A DNA stretch of 64,000 nt from an uncultured Gammaproteobacteria bacterium (lineage in GTDB: Bacteria > Pseudomonadota > Gammaproteobacteria > Pseudomonadales > Pseudohongiellaceae). The notes beneath the pieces were generated by a model, which worked only from the letters and a program-made list of their open reading frames with translations, was not told where the DNA came from and did not search any database. Of the stretch, positions 52,585 through 62,275 are shown one piece after another. The stretch's first letter is position 1; the number at the start of each line of letters is the position of its first letter. The stretch is taken from the NCBI GenBank assembly GCA_937898685.1, contig CALEJT010000076.1:39717-103716 (forward strand), read 5' to 3'. A program made the position numbers and the translations under genes.

Positions 52585-54786
52585 ATGGACGTATCGCATA
52601 TTCTCAACTCTCTCAACGAACCCCAACGCCAAGCCGTCACCGCAGAACCCGGCAATCTCCTGGTTCTCGCCGGTGCTGGCAGTGGCAAAACCCGCGTGCT
52701 CGTGCACCGCATCGCCTGGTTGATCGAGATGGAGGGCTACGCGCCCGGCAACATCCTGGCGGTGACCTTCACCAACAAGGCCGCCAACGAAATGCGCGGC
52801 CGTATAGAGGAACTACTGGAACGACCGATCGGTGGAATGTGGGTGGGTACCTTCCATGGTTTGGCCCATCGCCTGCTGCGTGCGCATTGGCAGGAAGCCG
52901 GCTTGCCCGAGCGTTTCCAAATTCTCGACGCCGAAGACCAGCTGCGTCTGATCAAGCGCACCCTGCAGGCGCTCGAGCTGGATGAAGGCAAATGGCCGGC
53001 AAAACAGGTGCAGTGGTACATCAATCAGCAGAAGGACGAAGGTCTGCGCGCCGATCACCTGGAACATTACGGCCAGGACTATCACCGCACGATGATTCGC
53101 ATCTACAAGGCTTACGAAGAAGCCTGCGAACGCAGCGGGCTCGTCGACTTCGGAGAACTCCTGCTGCGCTCGCACGAGCTCTGGCTCAAGCAGCCCGCCT
53201 TACTCGCCTATTACCAACAGCGCTTCGGCGAAATCCTGGTCGACGAGTTCCAGGACACCAACGCCATCCAATATGCCTGGCTACGTGTGCTCGCCGGCAA
53301 GCAGAATCATGTCACTGCGGTGGGTGACGACGATCAGTCCATCTACGGCTGGCGTGGTGCACGCATCGAGAACATCCAACAGTTCACGAAGGACTTCGCG
53401 CCCGCACAACTCATCAGACTCGAACAGAATTACCGTTCAACAGCGACGATTCTGAAGGCCGCCAACAAGCTCATCGCCAACAATAGCGGCCGCCTCGGCA
53501 AGGAGCTGTGGACCGACGGCGACGAAGGCGAACCCATCTCCATCTACGCCGCCTTCAATGAGCAGGATGAAGCACGCTTCATCTGCGATCAGATCCAGCA
53601 ATGGACCCGCCGTGGTCGTCGCCGCGACGAGGTCGTCGTGCTCTATCGTTCCAACGCGCAGTCACGTGAACTCGAGGAAGCACTGCTACGGTCGGATGTG
53701 CCTTATCGCATCTACGGTGGCTTCCGCTTCTACGAGCGTCAGGAAATCCGCAATGCCATCGGCTATCTGCGTTTGATCGCCAACCGTGACGACGATGCCG
53801 CCTTCGAGCGCATCATCAACACACCCGTGCGCGGCATCGGCAACGTGACGCTCGAGCTCATCCGCGGTCTGGCACGAAACGAAGGTTGTTCGCTGTGGCG
53901 TGCCGCCAGTCAGGCCCTGGTGCAGGGTCAGCTGCCGGGCCGTGCGGCGCAGAACGTGCAGTCCTTCATGAACCTCATCAACCTGTTGGAAGAGTACGCC
54001 GCCGACCACGAGCTGCATCTGACCACCGACTATGTCATCCGCCAGAGTGGCCTGATCCAGCACCATGAGAAGGAGGGCGGTGAAAAGGCCCGTTCCCGTC
54101 TCGAAAACCTGGAAGAACTGATCAATGCCGCCGGCGCCTTCGTGCCCGACGAAAGTCCGGACGAAGACAAGCCCGAACCGCTCGACATCCTGCGAGCCTT
54201 CCTCGACCGCGTGGCGCTCGACGCCGGCGATACCCAGGCCGATGAATACGAAGACGCGGTGCAGCTGATGACGCTCCACTCGGCCAAGGGTCTCGAATAT
54301 CCCTTCGTGATCATTGCCGGCATGGAAGAAGGTTTGTTCCCGCACAAGATGTCGGCGGATTCGCTCGAAGGTTTGGAAGAAGAGCGTCGCCTTTGTTACG
54401 TCGGTCTGACGCGGGCGCGTGAGAAGCTGCTCTTGTGTCACGCCGAATCGCGCCGTCTGCATGGCGAGGAGAACCTCACGCGCCCCTCGCGTTTCCTGAA
54501 AGAGATACCCGCCGAACTCAAACAGGAAGTGCGCATGAAGGGTCAGGTCTCCCGCGGCTTCGGTGGCGAGAGCTGGGGACGTCCCTCGGGCGGACGCAGT
54601 TTCTTCGCCGATGAGCCGCAAGGCATCGGCCTGAGCCTGGGCCAGCGCGTGCGTCATCCGACCTTCGGTGAAGGAGTGGTGCTCAATGCCGAAGGCAGCG
54701 GCAACAATGCCCGTGTGCAGGTGAACTTCGATGGCGCCGGCGGCAAGTGGCTGGTGATGGCCTACGCCAAGCTGGAAATCATCTGA
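52585..54786 (+). CDS. uvrD: DNA helicase II (UvrD/PcrA family)
   Basis: UvrD unwinds DNA in mismatch and nucleotide excision repair. The 733-residue length fits UvrD (E. coli 720). Superfamily-1 motifs are visible: Walker A GAGSGKTR (about 29-36), TFTNKAANEMR, VDEFQDTN, GDDDQSIYGWRGA, LEQNYRST and LMTLHSAKGLEYPFV. The C-terminal region (GQRVRHPTFGEGVVLNAEG) is the Tudor-like tail that binds partners in this family. Start ATG at 52585. Confidence 0.96.
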   Translation: MDVSHILNSLNEPQRQAVTAEPGNLLVLAGAGSGKTRVLVHRIAWLIEMEGYAPGNILAVTFTNKAANEMRGRIEELLERPIGGMWVGTFHGLAHRLLRAHWQEAGLPERFQILDAEDQLRLIKRTLQALELDEGKWPAKQVQWYINQQKDEGLRADHLEHYGQDYHRTMIRIYKAYEEACERSGLVDFGELLLRSHELWLKQPALLAYYQQRFGEILVDEFQDTNAIQYAWLRVLAGKQNHVTAVGDDDQSIYGWRGARIENIQQFTKDFAPAQLIRLEQNYRSTATILKAANKLIANNSGRLGKELWTDGDEGEPISIYAAFNEQDEARFICDQIQQWTRRGRRRDEVVVLYRSNAQSRELEEALLRSDVPYRIYGGFRFYERQEIRNAIGYLRLIANRDDDAAFERIINTPVRGIGNVTLELIRGLARNEGCSLWRAASQALVQGQLPGRAAQNVQSFMNLINLLEEYAADHELHLTTDYVIRQSGLIQHHEKEGGEKARSRLENLEELINAAGAFVPDESPDEDKPEPLDILRAFLDRVALDAGDTQADEYEDAVQLMTLHSAKGLEYPFVIIAGMEEGLFPHKMSADSLEGLEEERRLCYVGLTRAREKLLLCHAESRRLHGEENLTRPSRFLKEIPAELKQEVRMKGQVSRGFGGESWGRPSGGRSFFADEPQGIGLSLGQRVRHPTFGEGVVLNAEGSGNNARVQVNFDGAGGKWLVMAYAKLEII

Positions 54787-54803
54787 GCCGTCGGACAGAA
54801 ACG

Positions 54804-54829
54804 AAAACGGGGCCAAGGGCCCCGTTTTT
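54804..54829. terminator. bidirectional terminator after uvrD
   Basis: AAAACGGGGCC (54804-54814), AAG, GGCCCCGTTTT (54818-54828), an 11-bp perfect stem with T5 on the plus strand and a matching A-run for the convergent gene on the minus strand. Confidence 0.95.
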
Positions 54830-54846
54830 ATAGGAAGACGATTCAA

Positions 54847-55251
54847 TCAATTGCGCGGGATGGCGCGGGTGCGACCATTGTCATCGATCGCCACGAAGAT
54901 GAATTCACCTTCCGCGACCTTCACCTTCTCGTCCGAGGAGGCATCGCTCACCCAGGCTTCCACGCCGACGCGCACCGAGCTGCGACCGGTGGCGCGAATG
55001 CGCGTGTAGCAGCCCACGAGTGCTCCCAACTTGATCGGCGACAGGAAGGAAATGTATTCCACCGACACCGTCGCCACCTTGCCGCGCGCCACTTTGGTGC
55101 TGGCAATGCTGGCGGCCATGTCCATCTGCGCCGCCAGCCAGCCGCCATGGATCAGGCCATGCTGATTGGTGTCGCGCGCGAGTGCGACCACTTGCAGCGC
55201 AAGTTCACCGTTGGGGTTGGGATTGGGATCGTTGTCGATGTCGGCCGTCAT
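54847..55251 (-). CDS. hotdog-fold acyl-CoA thioesterase (YciA/cytosolic-type)
   Basis: The family hydrolyses acyl-CoA esters. The 134-residue protein has a single hotdog domain with the NQHGLIHGGWLAAQMD segment. The family has a catalytic Asp after HGG, and here the form is HGGWLAAQMD. The EYISFLSPIKLGALVGCYTRI segment is the long helix and beta sheet of the fold. Start ATG at 55251. It is a single gene convergent with uvrD. Its substrate is unknown. Confidence 0.9.
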   Translation of the reverse strand: MTADIDNDPNPNPNGELALQVVALARDTNQHGLIHGGWLAAQMDMAASIASTKVARGKVATVSVEYISFLSPIKLGALVGCYTRIRATGRSSVRVGVEAWVSDASSDEKVKVAEGEFIFVAIDDNGRTRAIPRN

Positions 55252-55522
55252 GGGGGGCTCCTTTTTGCGGCGCGAAGAATAGCACAGCCAGAGCTTGCCC
55301 CGCGCTAGGCTGAACCTTTCTTCGACAACAAAAAGTCTTCACAGCCTGCGGCACTTCGAAAAGAAGGTATGAAGAAAGTGCGCGATTAATCAATTCTTAA
55401 AATTGGCTTTATGTTTCGAACCGAAATTTAACCGCAGCAAAAGACAGACTTAATCGGCGATTTATAGGGTCTATCTATAGTGCCGCTCCGTTAGCGTCAT
55501 CCCTCGCACACGGAGCCAACGC
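55252..55522. other. 271-bp divergent region between the thioesterase and secreted-protein genes
   Basis: No gene. The AT-rich centre (about 55380-55490) probably holds both promoters. TATAG occurs twice near 55465-55480. I found no clear PhoB, Fur or other known operator by eye. Confidence 0.5.
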
Positions 55523-57289
55523 ATGATTCGCACGACTACCGCAACGCTTTCCCTCACTCTGCTGGCCAGCGCCCTCATGGCTGTCAGCGCGCAGGCCGCC
55601 ACTCCTCCGGCGCTACGCACCAATCTCTTCGGTGAAGGCAACTCCGACGCCGGCTTCGCCGGTGGCGCCACCACCAATGGTGGCGATTCCTTCGTACAAA
55701 CCATTCCCTTCAACGCACCGCCGGGCATCGTCGCGCAGATTGCGACGGGGTCCGAAGCTGGCAAGGAAGCCGATCTCTTCATGGTCGCCACGCTCAACAA
55801 CAACTGGTACATGCGCACGGCTTCCGGTTGGCGGCAGTGGAATACGCGCGTAGCGGATCTGCAACCCTTCACCACCAAGGTACTCGACACCACCGAAACC
55901 ATCGCCATCCCCGATCTCGAAGCACAGGCCGGCGTCAGTCTCGACGGTGCCACGCTGCGCCTGCACGTCGGATTCATGACCGATACGTCACCGCTGGTCT
56001 ATTCCAGCGCCATCGAGTTCTCGCTCGCCTCGCAACCTTCGGGCGGCAGCGGCAAATGCCCGACAGGTAGTGAAAGCCTTCCGCCTCTCGCCGGTGGCAG
56101 CAAGCGTCTCTGCGTGATCTCCGGCACCTATACCAGTGACCTGCACCTGAGCGCTGAATTCGAATACATCATCTCCGGCGCGGTGTTCATCGGCGAAGAC
56201 AACCGCAACTCCGCCACGCTCACCATGGATGCGGGCGTGAAAACCTACGGTGAATCCGGCCTCGACTTCATCGTGATCAATCGCGGCTCGAAGATCAGCG
56301 TCAACGGCACGCGCGACAACCCGGTGATCATGACCAGCGCCAACGACGCCGAAGCCGACGCCACTACGCGCGGCCAGTGGGGCGGCCTGATCATCAACGG
56401 CAACGCACCGGTCAATGGTTGCACCGCCGGCACCAGCGTCTGCGAACTGCAGGGCGAAGGTAGCACGGGACTGTATGGCGGCAACGATCCGCATGACAGC
56501 AGCGGCAACCTCAACTATCTGCAGGTGCGCTATGCCGGCTTCAACATCACGCCGGACAACGAACTCAATGGCATCGCGCTGCAGGGAGTGGGTGACGGCA
56601 CGATCATCGATTACGTCCAGGTACACAACAATTCCGACGATGGCATCGAATTCTTCGGTGGCACCGTCAACGCCAAACACTTGGTGCTCACCGGCAACGA
56701 AGATGATTCGCTCGACTGGACCTTCGGCTGGCAGGGCAAGGTACAGCACGTCGTGATCGTGACCGGTCCCGACCGCGCCAACAACGGTTTCGAAGCCGAC
56801 AACAACGCCACCAACCGCGACGCCTCGCCGCGCTCACAACCGAAGATCGCCAACGTCACGCTCATCGGCAATGCCAATGCGACGAGCGGTTTGCTGTTGC
56901 GCGAAGGCACGGGCGCCAACCTCTACAACTTCGTCGTCACCGGCTTCGGTTCGGATTGCATCGACATCGACCACGCCGCCACGTTCATCGCGGCCGGTGG
57001 TTCGGTGAACACCCTCAATGGCACGTTGACCATGACCAACTCGCGTGTGGACTGTGCGGTCAATTTCCGCGAAGAGGCGGGCGACAACTTCACCGTGCAG
57101 GCCTGGTTCGAAGCGCAGGACGGCAACACCGCAGGCGCCACCGACATGGACAGTTACATCAACAGCGCTCTCGTCAACGGACTGCCGGCAGCCACGCTCA
57201 CCGATCCCTTCTTCGATCAGACCGACTACATCGGTGCAGTGAAGGACGAAGCCTCCGATTGGACCCAGGGCTGGACCTTCAGACCCTGA
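55523..57289 (+). CDS. secreted beta-helix-like protein paired with a TonB receptor (588 aa)
   Basis: A signal peptide (about 1-25, ending SAQA) is followed by a beta-rich domain. After about residue 195, the sequence looks like a right-handed beta-helix: repeated short strands (GVFIG-like, TLTMD, FIVINRGSKI, VIMTSAND, GLIINGNAP, GIALQGVGDG, IDYVQVHNNSDDGIEFFGG). Cysteines at about 199, 215, 305, 311, 497 and 514 could form disulfides. It starts at ATG 55523 and precedes the TonB receptor by 140 bases in the same direction. I infer a binding or processing partner for the receptor's substrate. No catalytic motif is recognisable. Confidence 0.75.
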   Translation: MIRTTTATLSLTLLASALMAVSAQAATPPALRTNLFGEGNSDAGFAGGATTNGGDSFVQTIPFNAPPGIVAQIATGSEAGKEADLFMVATLNNNWYMRTASGWRQWNTRVADLQPFTTKVLDTTETIAIPDLEAQAGVSLDGATLRLHVGFMTDTSPLVYSSAIEFSLASQPSGGSGKCPTGSESLPPLAGGSKRLCVISGTYTSDLHLSAEFEYIISGAVFIGEDNRNSATLTMDAGVKTYGESGLDFIVINRGSKISVNGTRDNPVIMTSANDAEADATTRGQWGGLIINGNAPVNGCTAGTSVCELQGEGSTGLYGGNDPHDSSGNLNYLQVRYAGFNITPDNELNGIALQGVGDGTIIDYVQVHNNSDDGIEFFGGTVNAKHLVLTGNEDDSLDWTFGWQGKVQHVVIVTGPDRANNGFEADNNATNRDASPRSQPKIANVTLIGNANATSGLLLREGTGANLYNFVVTGFGSDCIDIDHAATFIAAGGSVNTLNGTLTMTNSRVDCAVNFREEAGDNFTVQAWFEAQDGNTAGATDMDSYINSALVNGLPAATLTDPFFDQTDYIGAVKDEASDWTQGWTFRP

Positions 57290-57377
57290 CGAGACGACAG
57301 CAAGAACGAGAAAGTGCTTCGACGCAAAGTACTTCGACCAGAACGAGCCGCGTCGTTTCGGCGCGGCGCAAGTCAAC

Positions 57378-57411
57378 GAAGCCAACAGACTCGAGTGGGT
57401 CCGTTGGCTTC
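57378..57411 (+). promoter_or_regulatory. 9-bp stem-loop between the secreted protein and TonB receptor genes
   Basis: GAAGCCAAC (57378-57386) pairs with GTTGGCTTC (57403-57411), loop 16 bases with a second palindrome ACTCGAGT. No T-run. It could tune the ratio of the two mRNAs. Confidence 0.55.
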
Positions 57412-57429
57412 TCCCTTTGAGAGACGACG

Positions 57430-60000
57430 ATGAAAATTCGAACGAAACTTCTGACCGCTGCCATCTTGCTGGCGCAGCAGGCGGCCAGTCATGCGCAGGA
57501 GTCTGCACAGGATGAAGCGCCAGAGGTCAACGCGCCGCCATCCGCAGGCCTGGTGGAGGAATTCGTCACGGTGGGTAAGTACATCCCCGACGAAAAGCGC
57601 TCCACTGCGGCGATCTCCAACGTCATCGATGCCGATGCCTTTCAGATTGCGGGCGATTCGAACGTTGCCGACGGCCTGAAGCGTTTGTCGGGACTCAATC
57701 TGCAGGGCGGCAAGTTCGTCTACATCCGCGGCCTGGGTGAGCGCTATTCCAGCACCGTACTCAATGGCTCCACCTTGCCCAGTCCAGAACCGATCAATCG
57801 CGTGGTGCCGCTCGATCTCTTTCCTTCCAACGTGATCGACAGTGTGTTGGTGCAGAAGACCTTTTCACCGCAGTATCCGGCTGAATTCGCCGGCGGCACG
57901 ATCCAGATGCGCACGAAGGTAGTGCCGGAAGCACCGTTCTTCTCGGTGTCCACCGGCATCGGTTATTCCGGCAATACCACCGGCAAGAACGGACTCACCT
58001 ATCGCGGCAGCAGCAACGATTGGACCGGCTTCGACCGCGGTACGCGCGACATGTCGGACCCACTCAAGAACGCCATTGCCGGCAATCGCGAGCTACGCCC
58101 CAACAATGCCGTCTACCAGAAGGGCTTCACGCCGCAGGAGTTGGAAGCGATCGGTGAAAGTCTCGACAGCAACTACGACGTACGTGAGCAGAAGATCAAA
58201 CCGGATGGCAGCGCTGCAGTGAACTTCGGTCTTGCCGGACAGCCCGGCGCTGGCGAAGTACGAGTTGGTCTCCTTGGCAACCTCAGCTACAGCAACAGCT
58301 GGGACACCATCACCGTCACGCGTAACAGCTATGCGGCGGACTCCGAAGGCCACCTCACGCCCGCCAACATTCAGACCTTCCGTTCCACGGAACAAAGCAT
58401 CGACAGTTCGATGTTCCTCACCTCGGGTCTCGAATGGCGCGACCACAGTCTCAAGGCCACGGTGCTGCAGATCCACAAGATGGATGACCTCGCCGGCAAT
58501 CTGCGCGGCATCTATGCCTCCGAGGATCTCGAGATCAACCAATATCGTTTGGAGTGGATCGAACAGGATCTCCTGTCGAAGCAAATCGATGGCGAACACA
58601 TCTTCAGCAATCTCTACGACCTCACGCTGAACTGGCACTACAACGAATCACGCGCCAAGCGCGAAGCGCCGGACATGCGTGAATATCGCTACGAACGCGA
58701 CAAGGCCACGGGCCGCATGCGCTTCTCCCTGCGCGGCGATGCCAACACGCGCATGTGGTCGGATCTCGAAGACCAGAACACCGACAAGGGTTTCTCGCTG
58801 CGTTGGTCGATGGATACACCCTTCGGCTCGCACACCACGTTCAACGTCGGCATGAATCGCATGGACAAGGAACGTGATGCGCAGATCCGTCGCTTCACCT
58901 TCTTCGATCTCGGTGGCACCCCGAACGAGCTGCTGTTCAACGAATCGCTCGAAGCCATCATCAACGCAGAAACCATTGGCGGGCGCGGCTTCCAATTGCG
59001 TGAGCAGACACGTCCCACCGATAACTACGTCGCCTCCCAAGAACTGAAAGCCTGGTACGTCGAAGCCGACATCGAACTTTCGGACAGTTGGCGTTTGCTG
59101 GCGGGTGTGCGCAATGAAGAATCGCTGCAGAACGTCGAGACCTACGATCTCTTCAATCCCAACGCAGCCCCCATCCTGAGTGAACTCGAAAGTGACGATC
59201 TGTTCCCGGCACTCACCGTCACCTACATACTCGATCAGTACGACATGCAGTTGCGTGCGAGCTACTCGGAAACGATCTCGCGTCCCGACTTCCGCGAACT
59301 TTCGCCCTCACCATTCACGCACCCGGTCACGGGTTTCGTGATCGTCGGCAACCCGGATCTGCAGGTGGCCTACATCAAGAACTACGACCTGCGTTGGGAA
59401 TGGTATTACTCGGCCGATGAAAGTCTCTCGGTGGGCCTCTTCTACAAGGATTTCGATTCACCGATCGAAGCCGTGATCCGACCGGGCTCGGCCAACGAGC
59501 GTTCCTTCATCAACGCCGATCAGGCCAGCACGCGCGGTATCGAGTTCGATGTGATGAAGCGCCTGGGTTTCATCAACGAGCGTTTCGACAACTTCTTCGT
59601 CGCCACCAACCTCACGCTGATCGATTCCGAGGTGACGATCGATCCGAATGTCAGTGGCATCCTCACCAACACCACACGTCAGCTGCAGGGACAGGCCGAC
59701 TACATCGCCAACTTCCAGCTCGGTTTCGATGATGGTTCGAAGCAGAAGGGCAGTCTGGTGTACCACCTCACGGGCGAGAAGATTCGCGAGGTCGGCATTC
59801 TCGGACAGCCGGACGTCATGGATCAGCCCTACGGTGAACTCGACCTCACCTACACGCGCTACCTCAATGAGCACCTGGAGTTGAACCTGAAGCTGCGCAA
59901 TCTCACCAACGAGCTGCAGGAGACGACGCAGGGTGGTTTGGATGTGAACAGCTACCGCGAAGGTCGCTCGGGCAGCATCAGCGTGACCTACAACTTCTGA
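57430..60000 (+). CDS. TonB-dependent outer-membrane receptor (856 aa)
   Basis: The protein imports a large or scarce nutrient across the outer membrane with TonB energy. Residues 1-22 form a signal peptide. A TonB-box-like segment (EEFVTVG) follows near 44-50, then the plug domain with FVYIRGLGERYSSTVLNG and SPEPINRVVPLDLFPS. A 22-strand barrel follows, ending in aromatic F (SISVTYNF), as outer-membrane proteins require. The neighbour upstream is a secreted beta-helix protein, so the pair probably shares a substrate, which I cannot name. Start ATG at 57430; a terminator follows at 60007-60047. Confidence 0.92.
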   Translation: MKIRTKLLTAAILLAQQAASHAQESAQDEAPEVNAPPSAGLVEEFVTVGKYIPDEKRSTAAISNVIDADAFQIAGDSNVADGLKRLSGLNLQGGKFVYIRGLGERYSSTVLNGSTLPSPEPINRVVPLDLFPSNVIDSVLVQKTFSPQYPAEFAGGTIQMRTKVVPEAPFFSVSTGIGYSGNTTGKNGLTYRGSSNDWTGFDRGTRDMSDPLKNAIAGNRELRPNNAVYQKGFTPQELEAIGESLDSNYDVREQKIKPDGSAAVNFGLAGQPGAGEVRVGLLGNLSYSNSWDTITVTRNSYAADSEGHLTPANIQTFRSTEQSIDSSMFLTSGLEWRDHSLKATVLQIHKMDDLAGNLRGIYASEDLEINQYRLEWIEQDLLSKQIDGEHIFSNLYDLTLNWHYNESRAKREAPDMREYRYERDKATGRMRFSLRGDANTRMWSDLEDQNTDKGFSLRWSMDTPFGSHTTFNVGMNRMDKERDAQIRRFTFFDLGGTPNELLFNESLEAIINAETIGGRGFQLREQTRPTDNYVASQELKAWYVEADIELSDSWRLLAGVRNEESLQNVETYDLFNPNAAPILSELESDDLFPALTVTYILDQYDMQLRASYSETISRPDFRELSPSPFTHPVTGFVIVGNPDLQVAYIKNYDLRWEWYYSADESLSVGLFYKDFDSPIEAVIRPGSANERSFINADQASTRGIEFDVMKRLGFINERFDNFFVATNLTLIDSEVTIDPNVSGILTNTTRQLQGQADYIANFQLGFDDGSKQKGSLVYHLTGEKIREVGILGQPDVMDQPYGELDLTYTRYLNEHLELNLKLRNLTNELQETTQGGLDVNSYREGRSGSISVTYNF

Positions 60001-60006
60001 GGCCTG

Positions 60007-60047
60007 CCGGCGCGGCGTCCGTAGCAGAACGTCGCGCCGGAGTTTTT
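60007..60047. terminator. terminator between the TonB receptor and DPP III genes
   Basis: CCGGCGCGGCGT (60007-60018) pairs with ACGTCGCGCCGG (60029-60040), with one G-T pair, then TTTTT (60043-60047). Convergent genes meet here. Confidence 0.9.
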
Positions 60048-60058
60048 CGGATCGAGCC

Positions 60059-62194
60059 TTAGTTGCTGACCGGTAGGAAAGAATAGCTGCGGCCGTATTC
60101 CAACATCTGTTCGATGAAGTCGGTGGGGTACTCCACTTTCACATCGATGATCTCGCTGCTATCACTGCTGGCTAGCACGGGCACGAGACGTGGATTGATG
60201 AAACCGGAGTAGGGTGCCACGTCGAGTGCGGCATAGCGACGCAGTACTTCCTCATGCAGTTCCGGATCGACCTTCGTGCCGTAGTTCTCGATCAGATCAC
60301 GCGCTGCTTCGAAATCGCCTTCGCTGCGGATGCGCTGATGTTCACGCAAGAGCTGACCGAAGAGTTCACGCAGCTTCTGATAGTCGTTGATCTTGAAGTA
60401 GGTCTTGCCATCACGTTGCACGCGTTCGATCACATTGTCGGGCTGACCTTTCTCATAGACCCACTTCGCGATCTCCTGACGGTTGCGCATGTGCGCTTCC
60501 TCGATGTTCTTGCCGGGCTCGATGCGATAGAGCTGTGTCATCAGACCGTTGCGGATATAGCTGTCGTATTCCGCCATGCCCACTTCGAGCGAGGGCATCA
60601 CACCGATCTCGATCAGGATCGGGTCCATCATGTAGTAGAGCGCCACGAGGTCGGCGCGGCCTTCCTCCATCGGGCTGGCATACTGTTTCAGTGTGTCGGC
60701 GGCGGAACCAACGCCGGGATTCACCTGGCCCGACGCATGGCCGATCACCTCATGCATGTCGGTGTGCAGATGACCGCTCAGTTCTGCCCAGGCGCGGCCA
60801 CGAGCGATCTCTTCCTCGGAGTAGGCGAACTCCTGCAGTGCGCCGGTCTCGGATGCGTTGTAGGCCTCGGTGATGTTCGACAGGCTCACTGACTTCGAGC
60901 CGTGCTGCACGCGAATCCACGAGGAGTTCGGCAGGTTGATGCCGATCGGCGTGGCAGGAGAGGCATCACCCGATTCGGATACGACGGTGATGGCTTTGCC
61001 CGTGATGCCGACCACTTCCTTCTTCTTGTGTTCGTCCATGATGGGCGAGTTGTCCTCGAACCACTGCGCCATGCTGGCGATGGCAGAGATGCGACGCGTG
61101 GATTCTTCATCACGGAAGGACACGACGGACTCGAAGGAACCACGATAGCCGAGCGGGTCGTTGTACACCTCGATGAAGCCGTTGATCACATCCACCATCG
61201 ACTGCGTATCCGCCACCCACGCAACGTTGTAGGCATCGAAGTCGGCAAGGTCTCCCGTCTGGTAGTACTTGATCAGCAGTTCCAGAGCGGTGCGCTGTTT
61301 TTCGTTCTCCGCCACCGTGACGGCCTGCTCTAGCCAATAGACGATGCGTTCGATGGCGGCACCGTACATGCCGCCCACTTTCCATACCTTCTCGACGATC
61401 TCGCCGTTCTCTTTCACCAGCTTGGAGTTCAGGCCCCAGGAAATCGGCTGCGGGTCGTTGGGATCGACGCGTGCAGCGTAGAACGCACGCACTTCGTCTT
61501 CGGTGACGCCCTCATAGAAGTTCACGGCGGAGGCGACCACCTTGTCCACGTTGGGCGAGGTGTTCACCTTCTTCGGCGCCACATTGGGATCGAACAGAAT
61601 CGGTTCGAGCACCGCGAGCAGATCGTCGAGGCTCTGACCTTCTTCCAGCGGCCATTCCACCTGCGTATCCACACTCGTCGCCTGTACGAGTTCGCGGAAG
61701 TAGGTGGCAGTGAAGCCGGGCTGGAACTTGTCGTTGGAATAGTGATGGTGGATGCCGTTGGCGAAGAACACGCGCTTGGCGTAGGTGAGGAAGGCGTTGA
61801 ACTCGGTGGAAGTGCGATCGCCCGGGTAGTATTCGAGGATCTGTTCCAGAACCTTGCGGATGCGCAGGTTGTGCTTGAAGTTCTGGTCCCACATGATGTC
61901 GCGGCCACTCAAACCCGCCTGGGAGAGGAAGAACAGTAGTTTCTTCTGCTGCAGGCTCAGGTCTTCGAAGCCCGGAATGCGATAGCGCAGGATGCGGATG
62001 TCGGCAAAGCGATCAGCCTCGTATTGGAACTGCTGCTCCACCGGTGCAGTCGTTTCGACTTGCGCCGCATCGTTCTGGGTGGGCGCAGGACTCGGCGTTG
62101 CCGGTGGTGTCACTTCCTGCGAGCTTTCGCCGCAGGAGGAGAGCAACAGTGCGCTGATGATGGCAGTGGAGAGCAGTGAGCGAGCGGTTTTCAT
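60059..62194 (-). CDS. lipoprotein dipeptidyl-peptidase III (M49 metallopeptidase)
   Basis: M49 enzymes remove dipeptides from peptide N-termini with zinc. The 711-residue protein starts with a lipoprotein signal: hydrophobic residues 8-17 and the lipobox LSSC, with Cys21 as the lipid-modified residue. A Pro/Thr/Gln linker follows. The zinc motif is HEVIGH at 481-486, the M49 form HExxGH, and the second motif EEGRAD at 510-515 gives the third ligand Glu. Fungal and human enzymes are cytosolic, so membrane-tethered export is a variation. It is convergent with the TonB receptor. Start ATG at 62194. Confidence 0.93.
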   Translation of the reverse strand: MKTARSLLSTAIISALLLSSCGESSQEVTPPATPSPAPTQNDAAQVETTAPVEQQFQYEADRFADIRILRYRIPGFEDLSLQQKKLLFFLSQAGLSGRDIMWDQNFKHNLRIRKVLEQILEYYPGDRTSTEFNAFLTYAKRVFFANGIHHHYSNDKFQPGFTATYFRELVQATSVDTQVEWPLEEGQSLDDLLAVLEPILFDPNVAPKKVNTSPNVDKVVASAVNFYEGVTEDEVRAFYAARVDPNDPQPISWGLNSKLVKENGEIVEKVWKVGGMYGAAIERIVYWLEQAVTVAENEKQRTALELLIKYYQTGDLADFDAYNVAWVADTQSMVDVINGFIEVYNDPLGYRGSFESVVSFRDEESTRRISAIASMAQWFEDNSPIMDEHKKKEVVGITGKAITVVSESGDASPATPIGINLPNSSWIRVQHGSKSVSLSNITEAYNASETGALQEFAYSEEEIARGRAWAELSGHLHTDMHEVIGHASGQVNPGVGSAADTLKQYASPMEEGRADLVALYYMMDPILIEIGVMPSLEVGMAEYDSYIRNGLMTQLYRIEPGKNIEEAHMRNRQEIAKWVYEKGQPDNVIERVQRDGKTYFKINDYQKLRELFGQLLREHQRIRSEGDFEAARDLIENYGTKVDPELHEEVLRRYAALDVAPYSGFINPRLVPVLASSDSSEIIDVKVEYPTDFIEQMLEYGRSYSFLPVSN

Positions 62195-62275
62195 GGGAGC
62201 TCCGGAAATTGAGGGGCAAAGCGTGAAGCCCGAAGCGCGCAGTCTAACAAAGCGGAGCAGGGGCTTCAGCCGCCC

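Noticed and set aside
55252..55522. PhoB box upstream of the secreted-protein gene
   Set aside because: I saw no convincing pair of CTGTCAT-like units; TATAG repeats near 55465 are more likely promoter sequence.
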